Notes under the pieces: model-generated | What the model was told of the DNA's origin: nothing | What the model saw: the letters and a program-made list of their open reading frames with translations, nothing else | Databases searched by the model: none | Assembly (NCBI GenBank): GCA_035526585.1 | Contig: DATLCC010000125.1 | Coordinates: 1 to 39,441, forward strand | Source: JAJPHT01 sp035526585 | Lineage (GTDB): Archaea > Thermoplasmatota > SW-10-69-26 > JACQPN01 > JAJPHT01 | Length of the DNA: 39,441 bases | Reading direction: 5' to 3' | Position numbers and translations under genes: made by a program | Part shown: piece by piece, positions 23,210-30,895 of the stretch | Position numbering within the stretch: position 1 is the stretch's first letter | How the letters are laid out: each line of letters opens with the position of its first letter

Positions 23210-25453
23210 TCACGTCCGCCCGCCGCCGCGCGCGCGGCGCCACGCCACGAGGCCCGCGCCGCCCGCGACGACGAGCGCGAGGAGGATCCAGGGCCAAGCG
23301 CGCGGGCGCGCCGTCGCACCCGTGTCGGGCCCGGCGGAGGCGGTCGCGTCGATCGGGCCGTCGGCGCCGCGGTCCGCCACGGTCGCGCCGGGCGCGGCGC
23401 CCTCCGCGAGCGCAGGCGCGTCAGATGGCTTGGCCTCCTCGGGCACCGATCCGGCGGGCGTCGAGCCTGAGAGCCCGCCTTCGGCGAGAGGCTCGCCCTC
23501 CGACGGCGCGGGCTCCGGGGTGGCCGGCGTTGCACCGCCGGAGGCCTCGAACGCGGGGGCGTCGTCGGGCCCGGGGCCGGAAGCAGGATCGGGAGCGGGC
23601 CCGGTCCCGCCGCCAGCCGCTGCCTCGGCCGGCGCGGAAGGCGCCTCCGCCGCGGCATCCGGGGCGGCAGCGGGAGGCGGCTCGGCCGCGGCGGGCGCGG
23701 GCGCTTCGGCGGCACGCTCGCCCACGAGCACGGACCACGGAGTGAACGTGGGCCGCGCGACGAGCCACGAGCCGTCGTCGCCCATGCGGACGTCGTCCAG
23801 GTTGCGCGCCGCCTCGCCGTGGAGGGGGACGCCGTAGGGGGCCGCGATGGCGAGGCTGTCGCCGTAGTCGAGCACGTTGCCCGCGAGCTCGCCGCGCGCG
23901 ACGTCGTACGTCGCCTCGTAGGTCGTGAGGATGCGCACGGGCTCGGGAGCGTTGTACGCGCCCTCGAGGCCGGTGATCTCGACGCTGAGCACGCGCGTGG
24001 AGACGGGCGCGCGGCCAGCGAGCGTGAACGGCCACGCGTCGGGCGGCGGCACGAGCCGCACGCTCGCATCGTACGACGCCAGCTCGTCCGCGCTCACCTG
24101 GTTGTCGGAGTCCGAATCGAGGCCCGAGCGGAACGCGCGCGCGGTCGCGTCCGTGCGCAGGTCGGTGATCGACCATCGCATGAGGAGCCCGCCCGCGTCG
24201 TCGTAGAGCGTGACGCGCGTCTCGCGCGCGGACGCGCCGGGAGCCATCTCGGGCGCGGGCTCCGGCTCGCCCGCCGGCGGCGACGTCGTCGCGCCTGCCT
24301 CCTCGGCCGGGGGCGTGGGCGCGGGAGGCGGCGGGGGCGCGGGGGCGGCGGAGACGGCCACCTGGACCCAGGTGCCGGTGCCGAGCACCCGGCCGGTCGC
24401 GTCGGCGCCGCCGCGCGGGTAGGCGGCGGCGCTGACGCCGTTCAGGGACGTGACGGGGCGGCCTTCCGGCGCGTGGACGAGGAAGGAGGCCTGCTCCGAC
24501 TCGACGAGGAGCGTGAACGCGGCCTCCGGAAGCGCCGTCGCATGATCGTCGAACGCGTGGACCTCGACGCGCCCGGCGTAGCCCACGGCGCCCACGACGC
24601 CCTCGAGCGTGCATGCGCGGCGCGCGAGCGGAAGGGCGCTCCCGGCGATCTCGGGAGGATAGGGCGAGAACTCCGACTCGCAGCGAGCGCGGGCGGCATC
24701 GGCCTCCTGCGTCGAGACCGCTCCGTTGCGGTCCGCGTCGGCCTGCTGACGGTACGCCTCCGCGAGCGTCCCCGTGAGGCTGCGGGTGCTCGCGACCACG
24801 ACGTGCCCGCGGAAGAGGTGGACCTCCATGGCGCGCTCCTCCCAGTCGTCGTAGGGCCAGGAGCCGCCCGTCGGGACGAAGCGCGTCGTGCCGCGCTCTG
24901 CAGGGGCGAGCGAGCCCACGCCGCGCGTCCCGACGCTGCGCCAGCCGCTCCATGGCGTCGCGGGCTCCGGCGACCTGCCCTCGGGAGCCCCGATCGACAC
25001 GTCCACGCGCGCCGGGTTCGCGGAGTTCGCGAGCACCGTGATGACGGAGACCTCCGAGAGCACGCCGTCGATCGGGTGCGTGGTGCGCATGCGCGCTTCC
25101 GCCTCCGAACGCACCGAGGTGCCCAGCATGCCTTCGAACGCGCAGGTCCCGGGTACGGTCACGCGGAAGGGGCCGTATCCATCGACGCGGAGGTCGACGG
25201 GGATGTTGGACTTCGCCCAGCGACAGTACGAGTCAAGCTCGGCCGCATCGACGACGGACGGGTCCCCGTTGATACCGAACATGCTGCGGTGCGAGCTCGC
25301 GTCGGGGCCGGTGAAGACCCACTCGACGACGAGCTCGAACGAGTTCGCGTCGCTGAAGGTGGTGACGGCCCCGAGGCGCGTCTCGGCAGCGGCGCTGGGG
25401 ATGAGGACGATGAGGACCGCGGCCGCGGCGAGGGCGAGGAGGAAGGCGCGCAT
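23210..25453 (-). CDS. Secreted, membrane-anchored EF-hand protein with three repeat modules
   Basis: A 747-aa protein: signal peptide (MRAFLLALAAAAVLIVLIPS), three similar beta-rich modules, two long Pro/Ala/Glu linkers (about 370-410 and 545-720) and one C-terminal transmembrane helix (WPWILLALVVAGGAGLVAW) with a basic tail. Modules 2 and 3 contain canonical calcium loops: DADRNGAVSTQE (239-250) and DSDSDNQVSADE (446-457). Module 1 has a degenerate one (NGDPSVVDAAE, about 62-72). It faces outside and probably binds calcium. It is the first gene of the trio with the FHA regulator and the kinase, so an extracellular sensing or output role is inferred. No named family recognised. Confidence 0.8.
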   Translation of the reverse strand: MRAFLLALAAAAVLIVLIPSAAAETRLGAVTTFSDANSFELVVEWVFTGPDASSHRSMFGINGDPSVVDAAELDSYCRWAKSNIPVDLRVDGYGPFRVTVPGTCAFEGMLGTSVRSEAEARMRTTHPIDGVLSEVSVITVLANSANPARVDVSIGAPEGRSPEPATPWSGWRSVGTRGVGSLAPAERGTTRFVPTGGSWPYDDWEERAMEVHLFRGHVVVASTRSLTGTLAEAYRQQADADRNGAVSTQEADAARARCESEFSPYPPEIAGSALPLARRACTLEGVVGAVGYAGRVEVHAFDDHATALPEAAFTLLVESEQASFLVHAPEGRPVTSLNGVSAAAYPRGGADATGRVLGTGTWVQVAVSAAPAPPPPPAPTPPAEEAGATTSPPAGEPEPAPEMAPGASARETRVTLYDDAGGLLMRWSITDLRTDATARAFRSGLDSDSDNQVSADELASYDASVRLVPPPDAWPFTLAGRAPVSTRVLSVEITGLEGAYNAPEPVRILTTYEATYDVARGELAGNVLDYGDSLAIAAPYGVPLHGEAARNLDDVRMGDDGSWLVARPTFTPWSVLVGERAAEAPAPAAAEPPPAAAPDAAAEAPSAPAEAAAGGGTGPAPDPASGPGPDDAPAFEASGGATPATPEPAPSEGEPLAEGGLSGSTPAGSVPEEAKPSDAPALAEGAAPGATVADRGADGPIDATASAGPDTGATARPRAWPWILLALVVAGGAGLVAWRRARGGGRT

Positions 25454-25504
25454 GGCGCGACGATGCGTGTGCGCGCCTTCAGGCCGTGCAGAGGATCCTC
25501 TGCA

Positions 25505-26476
25505 TCACGCGGCGCCGCCGCTCCACTGGCGCTTGTACGTCCCGGGCTTCATGACGACGCGCTCGGTCTTGACGCCGATGCCGCCCTCGCGCTCGGCCAT
25601 GCCCTTGCCGGTCATCTTGGCGCGGCCCACGGACACGAGCTCCCCCTTGAGGCTGAACACGGCGACGAGGTCCTTCTCCTCGATGTCGGCCTGGACGTCG
25701 AGGACGCCGGGGAGCGCGAGGTCCGCGCCGTGGCAGAGCGCATCGACGGCGCTGTCGCGGATGACGACGCGCGGAAGGTGCGCGACGAGCTCTTCGACTG
25801 GGCGGATCACTTCGCGCAGCCACGCCTCGTCCTTCGACTCCTTGTAGTGCTCCCACGCGTCGCGCACGTCCTGCAGCGTGACGGCGGTCGCCTCCTTGAA
25901 CGGGCCCGTCTGGCTGCGGCGCAGCTCGCGCATGTGGCCGCCGGGGCCGGCGACGAGGCCGACGTCGGTGCAGAGCTTGCGGATGTACGTGCCCGCCTCG
26001 CAGGAGCTGCGGAAGAGGGCGTGCCGCTTCGTCACCTCCATGATCTCCGTCTTGTAGATGTGGCGCACGCGCAGCTCGCGCTTCACGGCGGACTTGAGCG
26101 GCGGAACCTGGTAGACGGGCCCCTGGAATTCGAGGATCACCTGCTTGAGACGCACGGGATCGACGTCGCGCTGCATCTCGAGCACAGTGACGTACTCCTT
26201 GGGCGCCTCGAGCAGCGTGCGCACGACCTTCGTCGCGTCGAGGATCGCGATGGGGAGGACTCCCGTGACGTTCGGGTCGAGCGTGCCCCCGTGCCCGGCC
26301 TTCGAGACGCCCAGCGCGGTCTTCAGCCACGCGACCACCTGGTGCGACGTGGGGCCGGCGGGCTTGTCGAGGTTGATGACGCCCAGGCGCAGGTGGCTCT
26401 CGATGCTGCGCTTGTACGGGTCCTGCCCGTGGGCGGGGTCCGTGTCCGCTTTGGCGCGGCGCAGCATTTCGGGCAT
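25505..26476 (-). CDS. truB: tRNA/rRNA pseudouridine synthase Cbf5 (TruB family)
   Basis: A 323-aa archaeal Cbf5, the catalytic subunit of H/ACA RNPs that also makes tRNA psi55. Catalytic motif HGGTLDPNVTGVLP carries the nucleophilic Asp. Other TruB motifs are GVINLDKPAGPTSHQVVAWL, KEYVTVLEM, QVPPLKSAVKRELRVR and AGTYIRKLCTDVG. The C-terminal PUA domain includes LCHGADLALPGV and VFSLKGELVSVGRAKM. The start is ATG 26476, placed by a TATA-like box about 28 nt upstream; GTG 26491 would lie inside that interval. It follows cmk in the conserved archaeal order. Confidence 0.95.
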   Translation of the reverse strand: MPEMLRRAKADTDPAHGQDPYKRSIESHLRLGVINLDKPAGPTSHQVVAWLKTALGVSKAGHGGTLDPNVTGVLPIAILDATKVVRTLLEAPKEYVTVLEMQRDVDPVRLKQVILEFQGPVYQVPPLKSAVKRELRVRHIYKTEIMEVTKRHALFRSSCEAGTYIRKLCTDVGLVAGPGGHMRELRRSQTGPFKEATAVTLQDVRDAWEHYKESKDEAWLREVIRPVEELVAHLPRVVIRDSAVDALCHGADLALPGVLDVQADIEEKDLVAVFSLKGELVSVGRAKMTGKGMAEREGGIGVKTERVVMKPGTYKRQWSGGAA

Positions 26477-26501
26477 CAACGGCGCGAGCACACGGTTGCC
26501 G

Positions 26502-26507
26502 CTTTAG
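26502..26507 (-). promoter_or_regulatory. TATA-like box of truB
   Basis: Minus-strand CTAAAG is centred 28-29 nt upstream of ATG 26476. The palindrome at 26536-26551 lies about 28 bp further upstream, the same arrangement as at the CARDB gene. Confidence 0.45.
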
Positions 26508-26535
26508 CCCTTCCGGCGCGGGGCCTGAAAAACAT

Positions 26536-26551
26536 GTAACCGAATGGTAAC
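26536..26551. promoter_or_regulatory. 16-bp palindromic operator candidate, copy 2
   Basis: On the minus strand it reads GTTACCATTCGGTTAC, differing from copy 3 at one base. It lies between cmk and truB, upstream of the truB TATA-like box. Confidence 0.6.
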
Positions 26552-26555
26552 ACTT

Positions 26556-27089
26556 TCATCGGGGCAGCTTGTTCACCACAAGCTCGGCGATGTGCTCGGG
26601 CGTCTTGTCCGAGCTGTCGATGACGAGGTCGTAGTGCCTGGGATCGTTGGGATCGAAGCCGTAGAACTCGCGGTAGCGCTTCGCCTCGCTCGCTTCCCGG
26701 TGACGGTTCTGCGTAAGGACCTGCTGCCAGTCGGCGACGCCTTCGCGGTGCGCGACGCGGCGCGCGCGGACCTCCTCCGGCGCCTCCAGCAGCACTTTGA
26801 GCGCGCCCGCGACGTGCGCCTCACGAAGCTGCCAGGCCGCCATGCGCCCTTCGAGGATGACGCCGCCCTTCCGCGCAACGTCGATCATGCGGCGGTCGAG
26901 CTCGCGGTCGATCTCCGGGTGCTCCTCGGCGTACTCGCCGAACTGGTTGACGTCCATCGAGTGCTCCTTCGCCATCGCGCGGAAGAGCTGCCCTGCGTAG
27001 ACGTGCGGGAGCGACAGGCGCGGCGAGAGCAGCCTGCACAGGGTCGTGGTGCCCGTGCCCGGTAGCCCTGCGACCGCAATGAGCGTCAT
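26556..27089 (-). CDS. cmk: Archaeal CMP kinase
   Basis: A 177-aa archaeal-type (AAA-like P-loop, short) cytidylate kinase that phosphorylates CMP/dCMP. Walker A is AVAGLPGTGTTT (residues 5-16). HVYAGQLFRAMAKEHSM is the substrate-binding region, typical of the archaeal family. Further segments are HPEIDRELDRRMIDVARKG, VILEGRMAAWQL, REGVADWQQVLTQNRHRE and YDLVIDSS. ATG 27089 gives the expected start two residues before the first strand. It is part of the adkA-DUF106-cmk-truB gene order. Confidence 0.93.
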   Translation of the reverse strand: MTLIAVAGLPGTGTTTLCRLLSPRLSLPHVYAGQLFRAMAKEHSMDVNQFGEYAEEHPEIDRELDRRMIDVARKGGVILEGRMAAWQLREAHVAGALKVLLEAPEEVRARRVAHREGVADWQQVLTQNRHREASEAKRYREFYGFDPNDPRHYDLVIDSSDKTPEHIAELVVNKLPR

Positions 27090-27140
27090 CGGATCGCCGA
27101 GGCGGCACGCTCACAAGAAGGTTCCCGCGCGTGAAGTGCC

Positions 27141-27232
27141 ACAGGGCCGGAGCGCCATACGGTGCCCGAACGACCGAAGCGATGAGATGAAGATCGCTCC
27201 GGCGCTTCGCACCGTTCGGTCGTCCGGTCCTT
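27141..27232. repeat. Intergenic inverted-repeat element between DUF106 gene and cmk
   Basis: ACGACCGAA (27170-27178) pairs with TTCGGTCGT (27215-27223), and AGCGAT with ATCGCT inside. The core resembles ACGACCGAGGTGATGA at 30785-30800. It fills most of the 159-bp gap. A possible terminator or processing hairpin, or one member of a degenerate repeat family. Confidence 0.5.
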
Positions 27233-27248
27233 TGGACCCAGTGCAGGC

Positions 27249-28496
27249 CTACGGGTTCTGCCCAGCCGGGATCCCATCCGCATCCAGATCCACGTGCCTG
27301 TACTCCCACAGCTTGAGGGCGCGCTGCGCGATCTGGCCGAACGGGATGCCGAAGAGCGAGTAGAGCGCGATCCAGTGCGCGAAGGGCGTGTGCCAGCGGA
27401 TGAGCACGGCGTTGTCCTGATAGCTCCAGTGGTGGTTCCACGGGACCTTCGACTCATGCGGGTGGACCCGCGCTTCGCTCGTGGGCGGGACCTTGAGGAG
27501 GTGCGTCGGGCCGACCGTGTACGATCGGTCCTGCACCTTGAGGACGCCGAGGCCGGAGGCGCTCGCATCCGCGAAGGACGACGGGACGACGACGAAGAGC
27601 GCGCCGCCGTTGGTCGTGAGCGTGCCGTTGTCGGTGCCCGCGACGAAGGAGGTCCACACGTTGCCCTCCTGGACGAGCAGGAGCACGCGCTTCACGCTGA
27701 CGTTGTTGCCCTCACCCGCGACGGTGAGCGCCGCGTCGCTCGGAGCGTAGCTGAACGTATAGGTGCCGGCGGCGAGGTCGGCGAGCTTCGACTCCGCGGG
27801 GAGCGAGGGCGCGCCGCCCGTCGGGAGGGTGAACTCCTTCTTGTCGGCCGCGAAATGGACAAAGCTCGTCGATCCTGTGCCTGCGAGCTTGATGGCGTAG
27901 GCGCTGAGGTCGCGGTCGGTCGTGAGCGCGCCACCGCCCGGGCCCACGACGCCGACGCGCGTGGTCTGCCACGTGTCGAGGCCGACGATCGCGTACGTCG
28001 CGTCGGGCACGTCCGTCGCCTCGAAGTGCGCGGGCTCGTTCACGTAGCCGCCCAGCCACGCGAAGATCGGGATGACCAGGAGCATGGTGAACGCCATGGG
28101 CTTCATCTGGTCGGCCTGCACCTCGGTCTGCAGGGTCATCACGTCGGCCTGCGCGTCGGTGAGCTTCTTCAGCTTGTACGTGTTGTTCGACTTGCGCGCT
28201 TCACGCATCTCGTTCGTGTACGCGCGCATCGCCTCCTGCACGCGCGCGGCCTTCGTCCAGTCCACGAGGAAATGGCGGATCGCCGTCGTCGCGACGACGA
28301 GGACGACGCTCGCGAGGAAGATGGTGAGGAGCGGGTACTTGCCGTGGAAGCCGATGAGCGGGCCGAAGATCAGGCCCGCGACGCGCGCGGTGCCCGCGCG
28401 GATGCCCTTCGGGAAGTCGAAGAGGATGAAGAAGACGAGGACGAAGCTGAGGAGGATGAACGGCGTCCCGAAGAACCCCTTCTTCTGTTCGGCCAT
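27249..28496 (-). CDS. DUF106 (EMC3/YidC-like) membrane insertase with large extra ectodomain
   Basis: A 415-aa protein. Residues 1-60 hold two hydrophobic helices (FILLSFVLVFFILF, YPLLTIFLASVVLVVATTAI). A cytoplasmic coiled coil (ARVQEAMRAYTNEMREARKS to about 135) and a third helix (FTMLLVIPIFAWLGGYV) follow. The final helix and tail (FAHWIALYSLFGIPFGQIAQ) end at DADGIPAGQNP. The core is the archaeal DUF106 family, related to EMC3/Get1/YidC insertases. DUF106 proteins are usually about half this length. Here roughly 200 residues of beta-rich sequence (about 160-360) are inserted before the last helix, on the predicted outer face. It starts 5 bp after adkA. Confidence 0.88.
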   Translation of the reverse strand: MAEQKKGFFGTPFILLSFVLVFFILFDFPKGIRAGTARVAGLIFGPLIGFHGKYPLLTIFLASVVLVVATTAIRHFLVDWTKAARVQEAMRAYTNEMREARKSNNTYKLKKLTDAQADVMTLQTEVQADQMKPMAFTMLLVIPIFAWLGGYVNEPAHFEATDVPDATYAIVGLDTWQTTRVGVVGPGGGALTTDRDLSAYAIKLAGTGSTSFVHFAADKKEFTLPTGGAPSLPAESKLADLAAGTYTFSYAPSDAALTVAGEGNNVSVKRVLLLVQEGNVWTSFVAGTDNGTLTTNGGALFVVVPSSFADASASGLGVLKVQDRSYTVGPTHLLKVPPTSEARVHPHESKVPWNHHWSYQDNAVLIRWHTPFAHWIALYSLFGIPFGQIAQRALKLWEYRHVDLDADGIPAGQNP

Positions 28497-28501
28497 GAGG
28501 G

Positions 28502-29050
28502 TCACCCGAGCACGCGGATGATCTGGTCGCGCGTCGCGTCCACCTTGCCGTCGGCGTTCACGACGACGGCGACGGTCGCGCCCGTGAGCGTGGCGACGGT
28601 GAGCGCCGCCATGCGATTGATGGCCTGGTGGCCCGCGATGTCCTCGGGGGAATCGGGATCGCGGGCGCGGGTGGGATCGTTGTTGCGGCGGCCGACGATC
28701 TCCTTCGGGTCCGCCTCGACGAGGATGAACTGCTTGGGCTTGAGGGCCTGCGCGACCCACGCGGGCACGCCGGGCAGGAAGCCGCGCGGCGTCTTGATGG
28801 TGCAGTGCGTGTCGACGATCACGTCGCCCATGTTCGCGATGGCGTGCGCCGCGGACTCCTGGATCTCGCGCTGGACCGAGGGATCCAGCTTGCGCATCTC
28901 GTCGCGGTCCTTCACGAGCCCGCGCGCCTTGGCGACGTTGAACATCTCCGTGCCGTACACGACGACGCGGTAGCCCTTCGCCTTCACGGCGGCGTCGATG
29001 ACGGTGCTCTTCCCGACGCCCGGGACGCCCGTGATGATGACCACTGCCAT
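28502..29050 (-). CDS. adkA: Archaeal adenylate kinase
   Basis: A 182-aa archaeal-type adenylate kinase that interconverts ATP, AMP and ADP. The P-loop is ITGVPGVGKST (residues 6-16). Other family stretches are YRVVVYGTEMFNVAKARGLV, MRKLDPSVQREIQESAAHAI, VIVDTHCTIKTPRGFLPGVP, RRNNDPTRARDPDS and the C-terminal NADGKVD. The start ATG 29050 is preceded by an AT-richer CAAGTAGG box at about 29072-29079. It leads the adkA-DUF106-cmk-truB cluster. SecY, which often precedes adkA, is not in this window. Confidence 0.93.
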   Translation of the reverse strand: MAVVIITGVPGVGKSTVIDAAVKAKGYRVVVYGTEMFNVAKARGLVKDRDEMRKLDPSVQREIQESAAHAIANMGDVIVDTHCTIKTPRGFLPGVPAWVAQALKPKQFILVEADPKEIVGRRNNDPTRARDPDSPEDIAGHQAINRMAALTVATLTGATVAVVVNADGKVDATRDQIIRVLG

Positions 29051-29097
29051 CAGGGCCGGCGAAGGGGTGCCCCTACTTGGCCGTTGCGGGGGCCGTC

Positions 29098-29442
29098 CTA
29101 TTCGTCGTCTTCGTCGGCGGCCGGCTTCTTCTTGGCCGCGGCCTTCTTGGCCGGGGCCGCGGCCGCAGCGGCCGCGCCGGCGCCCTTGCGCTTCTCGGCC
29201 TCGCTGATGTCCCAGGCCTTCAGCGCGTCGGAGAGCTGCACGATCACCTCGCGGTCGATGGGGAGCGTGCAGCCGCCCTTCTTGTAGCGCGGCTCGCCGT
29301 CGGAGCCGTAGAAGCCGCGCGCGAGGCGCAGGTATGGCGTCTCGCGGTTGCCGTCCTTCACGAGGTTGATCGAGAGCTCCAGGAACTCGCCGCCCTGGTT
29401 GAACTCCACGCGCTCGCTGCTCAGCATCTCGAAGTCGGCCAT
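29098..29442 (-). CDS. PC4-like single-stranded DNA-binding protein with H1-like tail
   Basis: A 114-aa protein. The globular part (1-80) has the strand pattern and charged residues of the PC4/p15 fold: EFLELSINLVKDG, LRLARGFYGSDGEPRYKKGG and CTLPIDREVIVQLSDALKAW. The KKG-x-x-L and preceding DGE resemble PC4. Residues about 85-108 are an Ala/Lys/Pro tail (AAAAPAKKAAAKKKPAADE) like histone H1 or HU-extension tails, ending acidic. A nucleic-acid-binding role is inferred; the PC4 match is by eye only. It is divergent from threonine synthase. Confidence 0.6.
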   Translation of the reverse strand: MADFEMLSSERVEFNQGGEFLELSINLVKDGNRETPYLRLARGFYGSDGEPRYKKGGCTLPIDREVIVQLSDALKAWDISEAEKRKGAGAAAAAAAPAKKAAAKKKPAADEDDE

Positions 29443-29495
29443 GGGTCGGGCCAGCGGGCGACCCCCGCTTCATCTTTGCCCTTTCCGTGGCTCTC

Positions 29496-29559
29496 TCGAT
29501 GAAACAAGGCGAACCCGCGATCGCCGCGCGGGTTTCGCGGGTTCGCGTTGTTCCGTCGA
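29496..29559. repeat. Inverted repeat upstream of threonine synthase
   Basis: Arms 29496-29519 and 29536-29559 (24 nt, three mismatches) share the core AACAAGGCGAACCCGCG / CGCGGGTTCGCGTTGTT. The same arm sequence recurs at 31564-31620, so two copies bracket thrC and the next gene. Confidence 0.8.
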
Positions 29560-29570
29560 ATGGGCATCAA

Positions 29571-29578
29571 CTACATAG
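29571..29578 (+). promoter_or_regulatory. TATA-like box of threonine synthase gene
   Basis: CTACATAG is centred about 26 nt before ATG 29601, supporting that start over upstream in-frame codons that run through the inverted repeat. Confidence 0.45.
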
Positions 29579-29600
29579 CGCCGTCACGGCTGCGAAGCGC

Positions 29601-30752
29601 ATGAGCCACCTCACGCACCTCGAGTGCGGCATGTGCGGCGCGCGCCACGACGCGGCGCGCTCGCAGAACCTGTGCGAGACGTGCCAGAAGCCGCTCCTGG
29701 CGCGCTACGATCTGGAGGCGGCGAAGGAGCGCGTGACGCGCGCCTCGTGGGAGAAGGGGGACGACACGCTGTGGCGCTTCCGGGACCTTTTGCCCGCTCC
29801 GGGCCGCGAGCAGGAGGTGACGCTTGGCGAAGGCATGACGCCCTTGCTATCAGGAGGGCTCCTTGCCGAGGACCTGGGGCTTCCGAAGCTCCTCATCAAG
29901 GACGAGTCGGGGAACCCGACGGGCTCGTTCAAGGCGCGCGGTATGGCGGTCGCGGTGACGATGGCCGCGCGCTTCTGGCGCGAGGTCGCGGTGCCAAGCG
30001 CGGGGAACGCGGGCGCGGCGCTCGCGGCCTATGCGGCGCGCGCGGGGCTCGCGGCGGACATCTACATCCCCGAAGACACGCCGCGCGGCATCGCGCGCCA
30101 GTGCGAGGCGTACGGCGCGCGCGTGACGCTCGTGAAGGGGCTCATCACGGACGCCGCCAAGCTCGTCCAGGCACGGGCCGCGAAGGGCGAGTGCTTCGAC
30201 ATGTCGACCCTGCGCGAGCCCTACCGCGTCGAGGGCAAGAAGACGATGGGGTACGAGGTCGTGATGCAGAACGGCTGGACGATGCCCGACGTCATCGTGT
30301 ATCCGACGGGCGGCGGGACCGGCATCGTCGGCATGTGGAAGGCGTTCGACGAGATGGAGCAGCTTGGTCTGATCGGGGGCGAGCGGCCGCGGATGGTCTC
30401 GGTGCAGGCCGAAGGGTGCGCGCCGATCGTCCGGGCGTTCGACAACGGCGCCGAGCACGCGACGCCGTGGGAGGACGCGCTCACGAGCGCATGGGGCCTG
30501 CGCGTGCCGCGCGCGATCGGCGACTTCCTCATCCTGCGGGCGCTGCGCGAGAGCGACGGCGCCGCGGTCGCGGTCTCGGAGGAGGCGATCGCCCAGGCGC
30601 AGCGCGAAATGGCGCAGCGCTGCGGTCTCTATGCCTCGCCCGAGGGCGCGGCAACGCTCGCGGGCGCGCGGGCGCTCGTCGACGAGGGCGGCATCGAGCG
30701 TGGGGAAACGGTCGTGCTGTTCAACACAGGCTCGCAGTTCCCCTACGATTAG
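29601..30752 (+). CDS. thrC: Threonine synthase
   Basis: A 383-aa PLP enzyme converting O-phosphohomoserine to threonine. The N-terminus is a small zinc-ribbon-like CGMC...CETC (Cys9, 12, 25, 28), as in archaeal threonine synthases. LGEGMTPLL (75-83), KDESGNPTGSFKARG with PLP-binding Lys111, VPSAGNAGAALAAYAARAG, and the glycine-rich phosphate loop YPTGGGTGIVGMWKA follow. LFNTGSQFPYD ends the protein. It is flanked by two near-identical inverted repeats. Monocistronic or with the next gene, 143 bp downstream; that gap contains another repeat and a TATA-like box. Confidence 0.94.
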   Translation: MSHLTHLECGMCGARHDAARSQNLCETCQKPLLARYDLEAAKERVTRASWEKGDDTLWRFRDLLPAPGREQEVTLGEGMTPLLSGGLLAEDLGLPKLLIKDESGNPTGSFKARGMAVAVTMAARFWREVAVPSAGNAGAALAAYAARAGLAADIYIPEDTPRGIARQCEAYGARVTLVKGLITDAAKLVQARAAKGECFDMSTLREPYRVEGKKTMGYEVVMQNGWTMPDVIVYPTGGGTGIVGMWKAFDEMEQLGLIGGERPRMVSVQAEGCAPIVRAFDNGAEHATPWEDALTSAWGLRVPRAIGDFLILRALRESDGAAVAVSEEAIAQAQREMAQRCGLYASPEGAATLAGARALVDEGGIERGETVVLFNTGSQFPYD

Positions 30753-30780
30753 CGCCACAAGCACCCAACGGCGGAACAGT

Positions 30781-30829
30781 GCCGGACGACCGAGGTGATG
30801 AATCGTTCGCCGCTTCGGCTCCGTCCGGC
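30781..30829. repeat. Inverted-repeat element downstream of thrC
   Basis: GCCGGACG (30781-30788) and CGTCCGGC (30822-30829) form an 8-bp stem. The left shoulder ACGACCGAGGTGATGA matches the element at 27170-27185 with two differences. Confidence 0.45.
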
Positions 30830-30895
30830 GCTTCGGGTCCTGGTGGCCCTTGCGCGGCGCAAACCCTTTTCCCGCCCACAGCCGGTCGCGCTCGC

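Noticed and set aside
23819..26539. 906-codon plus-strand frame opposite the EF-hand gene and truB
   Set aside because: Antisense composition only.
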